In this document: positions 28,908 through 38,050 of the stretch, in pieces
How positions within the stretch are numbered: position 1 is the stretch's first letter
How the letters are laid out: each line of letters begins with the position of its first letter
NCBI GenBank assembly: GCA_019637975.1
Contig: JAHBUR010000003.1
Coordinates: 62,001 to 126,000, forward strand
DNA: 64,000 nt
From: Bacteroidota bacterium
GTDB lineage: Bacteria > Bacteroidota > Ignavibacteria > UBA10030 > UBA6906
Direction of reading: 5' to 3'
Position numbers and translations under genes: made by a program
Notes under the pieces: model-generated
Databases searched by the model: none
What the model was told of the DNA's origin: nothing
What the model saw: only the letters and a program-made list of their open reading frames with translations

Positions 28908-28936
28908 TTGACTTTGTAGGCATATTTGGATATACT
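28908..28936 (+). promoter_or_regulatory. Near-consensus promoter for the S41 protease gene
   Basis: TTGACT (28908-28913), 17-base spacer, TATACT (28931-28936); leader of about 83 bases. Confidence 0.75.
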
Positions 28937-29025
28937 CGCTTGAGAACTCAACCTTCGATTTGAATGTTAGAAGAAGTGTGGGCGAACAACATTCTTCAGT
29001 TTTTAGTACTCTTTTGGGGATTCTT

Positions 29026-30642
29026 ATGAGAAAGCGATTTTCGCTGTTGAGCGTCGGGTTGTTGGTGGTAATGAGTCTGGTGGCGGGAGCGTGGCTCAAC
29101 CAGCTTATTTCGGGAGATAACATCTACGAACAGATCAATAAGTTCAAGGATGTTCTCAGCATGGCCCAAAAGAGCTACGTTGAGGATGTTGACACCAAAA
29201 AGCTCACAGAATCCGCAATCAAAGGAATGTTGGGAGAACTTGACCCCCATTCGGTGTACATACCTGCCTCGGAAATGCAGACCATCAAAGAACAATTCCA
29301 AGGCAGCTTCGAAGGAATCGGAATCGAGTTTGTTGTTCTCAACGATACGTTGATGGTAGTTACGCCTATCGTCGGCGGACCCAGCGAAGCGCTCGGCATC
29401 GAGGCGGGCGACAAGATTGTGAAGATCAATGATACTTCTTCGGTCGGGATTTCTCAAGATGCTGTGCCGAAGAAGTTGCGCGGCCCAAAGGGAACAAAGG
29501 TGAAGGTTTCCATATCGCGTGCCGGCATTGCGAATCAGCTCGATTTCGAAATTATCCGCGACAAGATTCCGTTGTACACCGTTGATGCGGCCTTCATGGT
29601 GAATGAAGAAGTTGGGTACGTAAGCGTTACGCGTTTTGCTTCAACAACACACTCCGAATTTGTGGAGGCGGTAAGCAAGCTGAAGCAGGAGGGTCTCAAA
29701 CGGCTCGTGCTCGACCTCCGTTATAATGGCGGCGGGTATCTCGATCAGGCGTTCAAGATGGTTGATGAACTCTTGCCGAGGGGAAAGAAGGTGGTCTATA
29801 CGAAAGGCCGTCTGCCGCAATTCAATGAAGAGTATCTCTCCTCCGGTTCCGCCAAGTTTGCGGATGTGTCTCTGGTGGTGATGGTAAACAACGTCTCAGC
29901 GTCCGCAAGCGAGATTGTTTCCGGAGCGGTACAAGATTGGGATAGGGGTTTGGTTGTTGGCGAAACCACCTTCGGCAAGGGGCTTGTCCAGCGCCAATTC
30001 GACCTTTCGGATGGGTCAGGCTTCAGGTTGACCACGGCACGATACTATACACCCAGCGGACGATTGATTCAGCGACCCTATTCTCAAGACAAAGCAAAAT
30101 ACCAGCGGGAAGCATTCGAGCAGAATGAGGAAGAAGGCGAAAACATAACACACACTGCCGAAAAGGATACCAACCGTCCAAAGTATAAAACTGCCGGGGG
30201 CAGGGTTGTGTACGGTGGCGGTGGAATTACACCAGACTATATTATCAAAGCCGAGCGGCTCGGCGAATATGCTGTACAGCTTCGCAGCCGTCAGGTGTAC
30301 CTCGACTATGCCAACAAATACATGGATAGCAAAGGGGCTGAGTTGCGGAAAACCTATAGCAGCGACAGCAGGAAGTTTGCCCGCAATTTTGAAGTGACTG
30401 TTGACATGGTTGAAGGACTTCTCAGAGTTGCAAAGGCAAAGGGGATTGAATTCAAACAAGAATCGTACGAGAAGGATCTGCGTTACATTAAGGCCTTTAC
30501 GAAAGCGAACATCGCGAGGGCAATCTGGGGGAATATTGGCTCATCGCGCGTGATGTTGCAGGAAGACAATCAGTTTGCAAAAGCCATGAGCTTGTTCCCC
30601 GAAGCTGAGAGAATTTCGAAAAATCTGACAAGCTTGAAGTAG
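29026..30642 (+). CDS. S41-family carboxyl-terminal processing protease (CtpA type)
   Basis: 538 residues from the ATG at 29026, chosen because it starts a proper signal anchor (MRKRFSLLSVGLLVVMSLV) behind GGGG; the frame extends 22 codons upstream. Residues about 75-170 hold a PDZ domain (GIGIEFVVLNDTLMVV ... SEALGIEAGDKIVKIND). The S41 core has DLRYNGGGYLDQA, the catalytic Ser in NNVSASASEIVSGA and the catalytic Lys in TTFGKGLVQ. Residues 400-538 are an added helical region. It cleaves proteins at C-termini in the periplasm. Confidence 0.95.
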   Translation: MRKRFSLLSVGLLVVMSLVAGAWLNQLISGDNIYEQINKFKDVLSMAQKSYVEDVDTKKLTESAIKGMLGELDPHSVYIPASEMQTIKEQFQGSFEGIGIEFVVLNDTLMVVTPIVGGPSEALGIEAGDKIVKINDTSSVGISQDAVPKKLRGPKGTKVKVSISRAGIANQLDFEIIRDKIPLYTVDAAFMVNEEVGYVSVTRFASTTHSEFVEAVSKLKQEGLKRLVLDLRYNGGGYLDQAFKMVDELLPRGKKVVYTKGRLPQFNEEYLSSGSAKFADVSLVVMVNNVSASASEIVSGAVQDWDRGLVVGETTFGKGLVQRQFDLSDGSGFRLTTARYYTPSGRLIQRPYSQDKAKYQREAFEQNEEEGENITHTAEKDTNRPKYKTAGGRVVYGGGGITPDYIIKAERLGEYAVQLRSRQVYLDYANKYMDSKGAELRKTYSSDSRKFARNFEVTVDMVEGLLRVAKAKGIEFKQESYEKDLRYIKAFTKANIARAIWGNIGSSRVMLQEDNQFAKAMSLFPEAERISKNLTSLK

Positions 30643-30649
30643 TTTACAC

Positions 30650-31495
30650 TTGCTACATCTCTCCCAAAACAGCATCGGATGTACCACGAACGGCCGTGCA
30701 CTTGGTCGCATTGCCGTTTTTTTATTGATACTCGTGCTGCTCCCGTTTCCATCATCCAGCCAGCAACACACACCGGCCTCACATGTTCTTGTCGAAGGCG
30801 AGGACTTGATCTACAACGTCAGGTATGGGATATTTGACCTCGGGCAGGTAAGAATTAAGACCATTAAGAAGTTGAATTCGAACGGTACAGTTGCTTATCA
30901 GACAATAGCTTACATCGATTCATACAAGAAAGTACCTTTCGTAAAGCTGAATGCGGTTTTTGAGAGTCTGATAGATAGCGAAGTGTTTTCCCGGTTCTTC
31001 GTCGGGAAGAGCAGGGATGGTGATTACTGGAATTTTGGCCGCTATACTTTTGATTATGTGAAGAAACTTGCCTACCTCGAATCCGGAAGCAAGGATACGC
31101 TTGTTGAGAAGCGGGACACCCTCTTCCTCGACGGGAGCACGCAAGACGGGCTTTCGTTGTTCTTCTACGCCCGTGACCATTTGTTCTCCGGCAAAAGGCA
31201 TGTTATTCCCGCCATAGTCAAAGAGAAGAAAGTCTATACAACAATCCAATTCCATGGTAGGTCACGCGCTGTGGAGTACGATCTCATTGACTACCCGGTA
31301 GATGCGGTAGGATTTGAGGGAACAATGGAATTTACCGGAATTTTCGGGCTCACCGGGGATTTTGAGGGGTGGTTCAGTAATGACGACGCCCGTATTCCCA
31401 TTATTGCAAAAATGAAGGTGATTCTCGGAAGCGTAACGATTGAGCTTATGCAATGGAAAAGGGATGGTTGGAAGCCTCCCGTTGCGAAGAACTGA
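30650..31495 (+). CDS. DUF3108 secreted protein
   Basis: 281 residues, start TTG at 30650, with a signal peptide (GRIAVFLLILVLLPFPSSS). The mature part begins with GEDLIYNVRYGIFDLGQVRI, the entry of DUF3108, and is beta-rich throughout, consistent with an envelope lipid-binding or barrel-like fold. Function is not established for the family. It lies seven bases after the protease stop and just before the carbonic-anhydrase-like gene, so all may share the promoter at 28908. Confidence 0.75.
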   Translation: MLHLSQNSIGCTTNGRALGRIAVFLLILVLLPFPSSSQQHTPASHVLVEGEDLIYNVRYGIFDLGQVRIKTIKKLNSNGTVAYQTIAYIDSYKKVPFVKLNAVFESLIDSEVFSRFFVGKSRDGDYWNFGRYTFDYVKKLAYLESGSKDTLVEKRDTLFLDGSTQDGLSLFFYARDHLFSGKRHVIPAIVKEKKVYTTIQFHGRSRAVEYDLIDYPVDAVGFEGTMEFTGIFGLTGDFEGWFSNDDARIPIIAKMKVILGSVTIELMQWKRDGWKPPVAKN

Positions 31496-31499
31496 CGCT

Positions 31500-32006
31500 A
31501 TGACCATCATTTCCTACAGAGGTATCTCGCCAATAATTGATCAGACTGCATTTGTTGCCGAAGGAACCCGGCTGATTGGAGATGTAACGCTTTCCAAGGA
31601 CTCAAGCATTTGGTTCAATTCGGTGCTCCGGGGTGACATTAATCGTGTTGAAATCGGGGAGAGAACCAACATACAGGACTGCTCTGTTCTCCATGTGACG
31701 GAGGAGTATCCCGTGATTGTCGGTAATGATGTAACAGTCGGGCATCGGGCAATCATTCACGGCTGCACAGTCGGCGATTGTTGTTTGATTGGGATGGGCG
31801 CCGTGATTCTGGATAATGCAAATGTTGGGTCGCACTCGCTTGTCGCAGCCGGAGCTGTGGTGTTGCAGAATTTTGTTGTGCCTGAAGGAGTGCTTGTTGC
31901 GGGCGTGCCCGCGAAAGTCATCCGCCCGTTGACGGAAGAAGAAAAAAGGCAAATACGTGAATCGGCGTTGCGCTACGTTGAGTACGCAAGGGGATATCGT
32001 TCATGA
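31500..32006 (+). CDS. Gamma-carbonic-anhydrase-like hexapeptide-repeat protein
   Basis: 168 residues from the ATG at 31500. Left-handed beta-helix hexapeptide repeats run through most of the protein (WFNSVLRGDINRVEIGERTN, then VTVGHRAIIHGCTVGD and GMGAVILDNANVG). The His residues of HVTEEYP, VGHRAIIHGC match the zinc ligands of the gamma-CA family (YrdA/CaiE group). Many members are inactive as anhydrases or act as acyltransferases, so the reaction is not certain. It overlaps the next gene by ATGA. Confidence 0.88.
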   Translation: MTIISYRGISPIIDQTAFVAEGTRLIGDVTLSKDSSIWFNSVLRGDINRVEIGERTNIQDCSVLHVTEEYPVIVGNDVTVGHRAIIHGCTVGDCCLIGMGAVILDNANVGSHSLVAAGAVVLQNFVVPEGVLVAGVPAKVIRPLTEEEKRQIRESALRYVEYARGYRS

Positions 32007-32899
32007 GACTGAAATTCTGGGGGACCCGCGGTTCAATACCAACTCCTGGGAAGGATACCGTCCGGTACGGCGGCAACACCCCCTGCGTTGAAGTCCGGTT
32101 GAAGAACGACAAGCTGGTGATACTCGATGCCGGCTCGGGCATTCGCGGCCTCGGCGAAGCCTTGACGGCAAAAGGGGAATCGGTCAACGCATACGTAATT
32201 ATCGGACATCCGCACTGGGATCACATACAGGGGTTTCCGTTTTTCAAGCCCGCGTTCATTTCCGGAAACGAACTGACTATTATGGGTGCCCAATCGAAGG
32301 ATGTTACGTTGCGGCGGATGGTTGCCGACCAGATGAACAAAATCTATTTTCCGGTTCAGCTCAACGAACTGAAAGCAAAGATAAACTTCCGCCCGCTCAG
32401 GGAAGGGAAGACGCAGATCTTCGACGCCGATCTGACGTCGATCTATGTAAATCACCCGTCGTTTGCTCTCGGCTACAGACTTGATGTGGGGGGACGCTCA
32501 CTTGTCTACATCAGTGACAACGAGCCGTTTGATCGGGAAGTCGCACGCTCGCTCAAGAACGTCGAGAAAGTTATCACGGACAAGTACTCCGAAAGCAAAG
32601 GGGACCCGAACCAACGGATTTTCGATTTTGCCCGCGGTGCGGATATTCTGATTCATGATGCAACCTACACGCCGGAAGAATACGTGAATCGTGTCGGCTG
32701 GGGACACTCGCACTATCTCTTTACCTTGAAGGTTGCGGCAGAAGCTCAGGTGAAGAAACTGATTCTCTTCCATCACGATCCTTCACACAGCGACGAGAAA
32801 ATTGACGAAATTGTCGAGACCTGCAAGAAGGAAGTGAAGAACCGCGACTACAAGTTTGAATGCTTCGCGGCGGAAGAAGGGATGGAGTTGCAGTGGTGA
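32003..32899 (+). CDS. MBL-fold metal-dependent hydrolase
   Basis: 298 residues. It opens with KFWGTRGSIPTPGKDTVRYG and GGNTPCVEV, a hallmark of a phosphodiesterase-like MBL subgroup, followed by the metal motif in IIGHPHWDHIQGFPFF, ILIHDATYTPEEY and GHSHYLFTLKVAAEA, and LFHHDPSHSDEKIDE. Two metal ions are expected. The substrate is unknown; cyclic nucleotide or phosphonate esters are possibilities for this subgroup. Four-base overlap with the upstream gene. Confidence 0.88.
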   Translation: MRLKFWGTRGSIPTPGKDTVRYGGNTPCVEVRLKNDKLVILDAGSGIRGLGEALTAKGESVNAYVIIGHPHWDHIQGFPFFKPAFISGNELTIMGAQSKDVTLRRMVADQMNKIYFPVQLNELKAKINFRPLREGKTQIFDADLTSIYVNHPSFALGYRLDVGGRSLVYISDNEPFDREVARSLKNVEKVITDKYSESKGDPNQRIFDFARGADILIHDATYTPEEYVNRVGWGHSHYLFTLKVAAEAQVKKLILFHHDPSHSDEKIDEIVETCKKEVKNRDYKFECFAAEEGMELQW

Positions 32900-32944
32900 T
32901 GAGTACTCAGCCTTCGCGTAACGCCGACGTTTCGGAGAAAATTC

Positions 32945-32973
32945 TTGACAATCGCTCCGATGCTGTTTATATT
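32945..32973 (+). promoter_or_regulatory. Near-consensus promoter for the cold-shock gene
   Basis: TTGACA (32945-32950), 17-base spacer, TATATT (32968-32973), leader of about 47 bases. Confidence 0.8.
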
Positions 32974-33026
32974 GCCGCAAGTTCGCAACGGCACTTCGCA
33001 AACCCTCACAACATTCCGGAACGCTG

Positions 33027-33227
33027 ATGGAACGCGGCAAAGTCAAGTGGTTCGATGAGAAAAAGGGGTATGGCTTCATCGAAACAGAATCCGGGGGAGA
33101 TGTTTTCGTGCACGTGAGCGGTCTGCAGAACAAGGAGTTGAAGAGTCTGCAGCCGGGTGCCGCTGTCGAGTTTGAAATCAAGACCGGTAAGAAAGGTCCC
33201 CAGGCAATGAATGTTGTTCTCGTATGA
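33027..33227 (+). CDS. Cold-shock-domain RNA chaperone
   Basis: 66 residues, a single cold-shock domain. The RNA-binding motifs are intact: RNP1 as KGYGFIE (residues 14-20) and RNP2 as VFVHVSGL (27-34), with the opening GKVKWFDEKKG. These proteins bind single-stranded RNA and DNA and melt secondary structure. It has its own strong promoter and terminator, so it can be a single-gene unit. The leader is too short for the long cold-shock leader known from E. coli cspA. Confidence 0.95.
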   Translation: MERGKVKWFDEKKGYGFIETESGGDVFVHVSGLQNKELKSLQPGAAVEFEIKTGKKGPQAMNVVLV

Positions 33228-33253
33228 GAAGCGTTCAGTCCCAGAATGTCATG

Positions 33254-33296
33254 AACCCCGAGTATTGATGCTGCGTCGGGGTTTTGTTGTTTTTTC
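33254..33296 (+). terminator. Intrinsic terminator after the cold-shock gene
   Basis: AACCCCGA (33254-33261) pairs with TCGGGGTT (33276-33283) around a 14-base loop, then a long T-rich run. The next ATG is only 13 bases on. Confidence 0.82.
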
Positions 33297-33308
33297 GATG
33301 AGAGAACC

Positions 33309-33824
33309 ATGTCGTTTACTTTTTCGCCGGCTGACGTCAGAAGAATCGGCAAGTTACTAAACGCGCGTCCGAAAGTGATGGGCGCAAACTATCGCTATGA
33401 AGTGGGCGGAGCGGATCCGCATCGAAGGCTTGCCCTGGAAATTTTCCCGCAAATCCGTATCGGCAATGAGAAAGGGAATCTGATTTCCGTGTACACGGAA
33501 TCGTCTCATTTGCAGTTACATTTCTGTTCGGGATTTGTTGTGAGCGAAATGCTCGGCGAGGTGACATTCATCGGGGAACACGACGGAAAACTCTCGGGCC
33601 TGATCATCGAAAAAGGAGGCGGATGTTCCTTGTACGCGAATGTCGATCGTGAATTGCTTTCCGGAGATTTCACAAAACTCGGCCCCGAAGTGATGTTGTC
33701 CGGGATTGCACTCTCACTGACGGACAGTATTCTGGAAGGGTCTGTCGCACCACCGAGGAAATCACGAACAAACCGGACTGCGGCGAGAAACAAAAGAAGA
33801 AAGTCAGGAAAGAGCAGGGTGTGA
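33309..33824 (+). CDS. Unrecognised protein with basic tail
   Basis: 171 residues; I do not recognise the family. GAGAGAA precedes the ATG. Residues 1-140 look like a compact alpha/beta domain with many beta strands (ISVYTESSHLQLHFCSGFVV) and a Gly-rich turn; no catalytic motif is seen. Residues 145-171 are strongly basic (KSRTNRTAARNKRRKSGKS), suggesting nucleic-acid or ribosome contact. It overlaps ybeY by four bases (GTGA), and its neighbours ybeY and the cold-shock gene are RNA-related, so a role near RNA or ribosomes is a reasonable guess. Confidence 0.7.
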   Translation: MSFTFSPADVRRIGKLLNARPKVMGANYRYEVGGADPHRRLALEIFPQIRIGNEKGNLISVYTESSHLQLHFCSGFVVSEMLGEVTFIGEHDGKLSGLIIEKGGGCSLYANVDRELLSGDFTKLGPEVMLSGIALSLTDSILEGSVAPPRKSRTNRTAARNKRRKSGKSRV

Positions 33825-34255
33825 TAGCTGCGGTTACTGTGATTAACGCTCACCGCAAATACCGGCTTCCCAAGAAGCGGATTGAGCGGTACGTACAACG
33901 GGTTATGGGGAAAAGGAAGTCGGATATAACGGTCATTTTCATCGATTCACGCTACAGCAAGGCTATCAACACACGCTATCTGAACCATAATTACTCAACC
34001 GACGTTATAAGTTTTGCTCTCGAATCAACGCCGGTGTTGGAGGGCGAAATCTACGTTAATCTCGACAAGGCAAGAAAGCAGGCGCGTGAATACGGCGTAA
34101 GCCTTTCCAATGAAGCGGCCAGGCTTGTTATTCATGGTGCGCTTCACCTGATCGGGTATGACGATACGACAACGCGAACGCAGCGCGTACTGAAGAACAT
34201 GGAAGATTTGCACGTACAGCATTGGTTTCCTTTGAAGAAGGAAAATGCGATATGA
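33821..34255 (+). CDS. ybeY: rRNA-maturation endoribonuclease YbeY
   Basis: 144 residues from GTG at 33821. The metal site reads HGALHLIGYDD: the first two His of the H-x3-H-x5-H motif are kept but the third is Asp, as in many Bacteroidota homologues. The preceding TDVISFAL and EGEIYVNLDKARKQA blocks are family-typical. YbeY is a single-strand endonuclease needed for 16S rRNA 3'-end maturation and late 70S quality control. Overlaps both neighbours by four bases. Confidence 0.93.
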   Translation: MIAAVTVINAHRKYRLPKKRIERYVQRVMGKRKSDITVIFIDSRYSKAINTRYLNHNYSTDVISFALESTPVLEGEIYVNLDKARKQAREYGVSLSNEAARLVIHGALHLIGYDDTTTRTQRVLKNMEDLHVQHWFPLKKENAI

Positions 34256-34707
34256 AAGAACGTGTCGTGGAAATATTGGTGATTCTCATGTCGGAGATTG
34301 AAGCAAACAAACGTCTCAGCGACATCGACCTTGAAGTCCTGAAGAGGAGGGGATACACGCAAACCGAGATCAGTGCTGCATTCAGTTGGCTGTATGATAA
34401 CATGCCTGTTCAAGACGGCATTGTTGTGCGCGGGGCGCTTCCGGCAAAGGAGTCTCACCGCATTTTGCATGAGGCGGAAAAACTGATGATGTCCACCGAA
34501 GCGCAGGGCTACTTGATGCAACTCTGCGAAGTAGGACTGCTCGACAATCGTGATCTGGAAAATGTTATCGAACGGGCAATGATGTCCGGATTGGAACAGC
34601 TTACCATGTACGAAGTGCGGGAGATTGCAGCTTCAGTGCTGTTTGCGCGTCCAAGCAAGTGGCATGAAAGCCGTTCGATTCTTGATAACAACGATACTGT
34701 TCATTAA
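34252..34707 (+). CDS. smg: Smg/DUF494 family protein
   Basis: 151 residues from the ATG at 34252, overlapping ybeY by ATGA. The entry KERVVEILVILMSEIEANK and the following DLEVLKRRGYTQTEISAAFSWL are diagnostic of DUF494 (Smg). The protein is all-helical with no known reaction. In many bacteria smg lies next to dprA and topA; here topA follows directly, its ATG sharing one base with the smg stop codon, which supports the call. Confidence 0.9.
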   Translation: MKERVVEILVILMSEIEANKRLSDIDLEVLKRRGYTQTEISAAFSWLYDNMPVQDGIVVRGALPAKESHRILHEAEKLMMSTEAQGYLMQLCEVGLLDNRDLENVIERAMMSGLEQLTMYEVREIAASVLFARPSKWHESRSILDNNDTVH

Positions 34708-37082
34708 TGGCAAAACGCAAAGCAGCAGTACCCTCAAACGGCGAAGTGCAGGTTGAGGAGAAGAAGAAGAAAACCGTGAGGGCGCGTGCAAAGAAGGCTC
34801 AACCGGAACCCGAAGCCGGCACATCGCTGATTATTGTCGAGTCTCCCTCCAAAGCAAAAACCATCAACAAATATCTCGGCAAGAACTACTTCGTCGAGGC
34901 ATCGGTGGGTCACATCAAAAATCTCCCCAAAAGCAAACTGGGCGTTGATGTGGAAAACGGGTTTGCTCTTTCGTACGAAACAATCAAAGGCAAAGACGAA
35001 GTGTTGGTCAAACTGCGCCAGCACGCGGCAAAAGCATCAACCATTTATCTTGCCACCGACCCTGACCGCGAAGGCGAAGCCATTGCATGGCATCTGGCCA
35101 AGGAAATTGAAGACGTCAACACGAATGTATACAGGGTATTGTTTCACGAAATTACCGAGCGCGGCATCACCGAAGCGATGGAGAATCCGAGCAAGATCAA
35201 CAAGAGACTCGTGGATTCACAACAGGCTCGCCGTGCCATGGATCGGCTCGTCGGATATAAGGTGACACCGTTTCTCTGGAAGACGATGTTTTTTGGTGTT
35301 CTCTCGGCAGGCCGTGTTCAATCGGTTGCAGTCAGGCTTGTCTGCGAGCGAGAAGAGGCGATACGGTCGTTCATTCCCGAAGAATACTGGTCAATCGTTG
35401 GCGAATTCGAGGTACAAGGAAGCGACCCGTTTCTTGCCAAGCTCTTCAAAGTTGCCGGTGCAGATCCAAAGATCGGCGACACGAAAACTGCCGAGGGGTA
35501 TGTCAACGACATCAACAAGCAGAAGTACCGCATTGCTGATGTTCAACGCAAGCCTGTCAAACGCAATCCTCCCGCACCATTTATTACCAGCACTCTGCAG
35601 CAGGAAGCTGCCCGCCGTCTCCGGTTCAACGCAAAGCGTACCATGATGCTTGCGCAGAAATTGTACGAAGGTCAGGACCTTGGTGATGAAGGCCGGGTCG
35701 GGTTGATTACTTACATGCGAACGGATTCAACCCGGCTGAGCGATGATGCCGTTCGGGACGTTCGTGAGTTCATCTTTTCCAACTACGGAAAGGAGTATGT
35801 TCCCGAGACGCCCCGACAATTCAAGAAGGGGAAGAGTTCGCAAGATGCGCACGAGGCAATCCGCCCGACATCAATCAAATACACGCCGAAGTTTGTCAAA
35901 CGCTTTCTCGACAAAGACATGTATGAACTGTATGAGTTGATTTGGAACCGGTTTGTTGCGTGCCAGATGAATCCGGCAGTATTCGAGCAAACCACCGTCG
36001 ATGTTGCGGGAGGAGACTATCTTTTCCGGGCAACCGATTCCATTCCGAAATTCCGGGGCTTCCTGCAGGTGTATGATGATATTGTGGATGAATCGGAAAA
36101 AGATACCGAAAGTGACCAGGACCCGAAATCGAAGCTTCCGGATAATTTGAAGCAGGAAGACAAAGCCTCGTTGACGAACATCCTTCCCAACCAACATTTC
36201 ACAAAACCTCCGGGGCGGTATACCGATAGTTCGCTTATTAGAGAACTCGAAGCGCTTGGCATCGGACGTCCGAGTACATATGCAATGATTGTTGATACGA
36301 TTCAGGCGCGAAAATACGTCGAGTCGAAAGAACGACGCCTGTATCCGACTGAACTCGGGATGACGGTGAACAGGATTCTGACTCGAAGCTTTCCTCATCT
36401 CTTCAATGTTGAGTTTACGGCGAAGATGGAGGATGAACTCGAAACGGTTGCTACCGGCGAGCAGTCCTATCAGCAGGCGATGGAGGATTTCTATCATCCG
36501 TTTATGGATGACCTTGCTGCTGTCGACAAGACTGCCGGGGACATCAAGAAGTCGCTTCAGGAATCCACCGATGAGTTGTGCGAAGTGTGCGGCAAGCCGA
36601 TGATTATCAAGTGGGGGCGCAACGGCCGGTTTATGGCGTGCAGCGGTTATCCAAAATGCAAAACAACAAAACCGCTCAAGGAAGATCAGGATGCATTAAA
36701 GCACGCCGTAGGGGTGAAGTGTGATGTGTGCGGCGCGGATATGGTGGTGAAGGGCGGAAAGTTCGGGGCGTTTCTCGGCTGTTCGCAATACCCGACCTGT
36801 ACCAGTACTCGCCCGATTGGCATTGGCGTGAAATGTCCGAAGTGCAAGGAAGGTGATGTGATTGAGCGGAAAACGAAACGGAAGCGTTCCTTTTTTGGAT
36901 GTTCAAAGTATCCGAATTGTGACTTTGCATCGTGGGACAGGCCTGTTCTCCGCCCCTGCGATACATGCGGAAATCCCTACATGGTTCAGAAGTTCACACA
37001 AACCCGGGGCGATTTTCTGTTGTGTCCCGCCTGCAAAGCCGAAGTGGCAAAAGAAGAAGTCAGCGAAGAGGTTGCCGGTTAA
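34707..37082 (+). CDS. topA: DNA topoisomerase I
   Basis: 791 residues. Basic N-terminal extension (1-35), then the TOPRIM domain (SLIIVESPSKAKTINKYLG, ATDPDREGEAIAWHLA), and the catalytic Tyr336 in LITYMRTDST. Four zinc-ribbon-type cysteine clusters close the protein (CEVCGKPM, CDVCGADM, CPKCKEGD and CDTCGNPY). It relaxes negative supercoils by cutting one strand. Its stop-start junction with smg is TAATG. Confidence 0.96.
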   Translation: MAKRKAAVPSNGEVQVEEKKKKTVRARAKKAQPEPEAGTSLIIVESPSKAKTINKYLGKNYFVEASVGHIKNLPKSKLGVDVENGFALSYETIKGKDEVLVKLRQHAAKASTIYLATDPDREGEAIAWHLAKEIEDVNTNVYRVLFHEITERGITEAMENPSKINKRLVDSQQARRAMDRLVGYKVTPFLWKTMFFGVLSAGRVQSVAVRLVCEREEAIRSFIPEEYWSIVGEFEVQGSDPFLAKLFKVAGADPKIGDTKTAEGYVNDINKQKYRIADVQRKPVKRNPPAPFITSTLQQEAARRLRFNAKRTMMLAQKLYEGQDLGDEGRVGLITYMRTDSTRLSDDAVRDVREFIFSNYGKEYVPETPRQFKKGKSSQDAHEAIRPTSIKYTPKFVKRFLDKDMYELYELIWNRFVACQMNPAVFEQTTVDVAGGDYLFRATDSIPKFRGFLQVYDDIVDESEKDTESDQDPKSKLPDNLKQEDKASLTNILPNQHFTKPPGRYTDSSLIRELEALGIGRPSTYAMIVDTIQARKYVESKERRLYPTELGMTVNRILTRSFPHLFNVEFTAKMEDELETVATGEQSYQQAMEDFYHPFMDDLAAVDKTAGDIKKSLQESTDELCEVCGKPMIIKWGRNGRFMACSGYPKCKTTKPLKEDQDALKHAVGVKCDVCGADMVVKGGKFGAFLGCSQYPTCTSTRPIGIGVKCPKCKEGDVIERKTKRKRSFFGCSKYPNCDFASWDRPVLRPCDTCGNPYMVQKFTQTRGDFLLCPACKAEVAKEEVSEEVAG

Positions 37083-37103
37083 CCACGTGCACTTCGCAAG
37101 GTG

Positions 37104-38015
37104 ATGCAAGAATACGTCCGCACATTTCTGTCCTCGCTCGGGGGAGAGCGCAACTACTCACCCCATACCGTTGCGTCGTACGAAGACGATCTCCGGCAGT
37201 TTGCCGATTTTCTGAGGAGACATTTTTCCGATTCAGGTGTTGCAGTAGCGAAGGTTGATCAGGTCACTATCCGGTTGTTTCTTCATGACTTGGTAGAACA
37301 GGGATTTTCACGGCGCAGCATTGCAAGGAAACTCGCTTGTCTGAAGTCGTTCTTTCGATATTTACGCAAGCAGAAAATCGTTCCAACAAACCCGGCGACA
37401 TCGGTTCAATCGCCGAAATTAAGCAAGCCGCTGCCTTCTGTTCTGAGCGAGGCGGATGTGTCGGCATTGATGGAGCAGCCGGACATCTCCACACCGGAAG
37501 GAATGCGTGACCGTGCGATACTCGAGTTGTTCTATGGATCGGGAATACGTTTGAGCGAGTTGATAGGCCTCGATTGGAAGGATGTCAATCTTTCCGATGC
37601 AACACTCAAGGTGACGGGCAAGGGAAGCAAGCAACGAATCATTCCGTTGGGGCGGCAAGCAAAGCAGTCACTGAAGCAATACTCGAAGTCGCGTCATCAC
37701 ATTTTGCACGGAAAGTTTCACGACGAAACGGGAGGGGCTGCCGTCTTTATTACGCTGCGCGGCAAGCGGCTTTCTCCCAAAGCGGTAAATGTTCTGATGA
37801 ACAGGTATATTGGCCGTGTTTCTGAAATCAAGAAGAAGAGTCCGCATGTGTTGCGTCACAGCTTTGCAACACATTTGCTCGATCATGGGGCAGACCTGCG
37901 TGCGGTGAAAGAGCTGCTCGGGCACGAGAGCCTTGCAACAACGCAGATATACACGCATGTAAGCGTAGAGCGTCTCAAGAAAGTGTACACTCAGGCACAT
38001 CCGAAAGCATCCTAA
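37104..38015 (+). CDS. XerC/XerD tyrosine recombinase
   Basis: 303 residues from the ATG at 37104 (a GTG precedes it by one codon). The N-terminal SAM-like core-binding domain (about 1-95) is followed by the catalytic domain with the active-site residues: Arg in SGIRLSELIGLDW, His-x-x-Arg in HVLRHSFATHLL, His in LGHESL, and the nucleophile Tyr in TTQIYTHV. Xer recombinases resolve chromosome dimers at dif. The gene sits in a core-gene operon behind topA with no mobile signature. Whether it is the XerC or XerD partner is not certain. Confidence 0.93.
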   Translation: MQEYVRTFLSSLGGERNYSPHTVASYEDDLRQFADFLRRHFSDSGVAVAKVDQVTIRLFLHDLVEQGFSRRSIARKLACLKSFFRYLRKQKIVPTNPATSVQSPKLSKPLPSVLSEADVSALMEQPDISTPEGMRDRAILELFYGSGIRLSELIGLDWKDVNLSDATLKVTGKGSKQRIIPLGRQAKQSLKQYSKSRHHILHGKFHDETGGAAVFITLRGKRLSPKAVNVLMNRYIGRVSEIKKKSPHVLRHSFATHLLDHGADLRAVKELLGHESLATTQIYTHVSVERLKKVYTQAHPKAS

Positions 38016-38050
38016 TTCCACAACTTATTGGCAAGTGAAAGGAACCTACC

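Noticed and set aside
37104-38015. Tyrosine recombinase as sign of an integrated element
   Set aside because: It has XerC/D length and motifs, sits in a core-gene operon after topA, and there are no direct repeats, tRNA break or phage genes around it.
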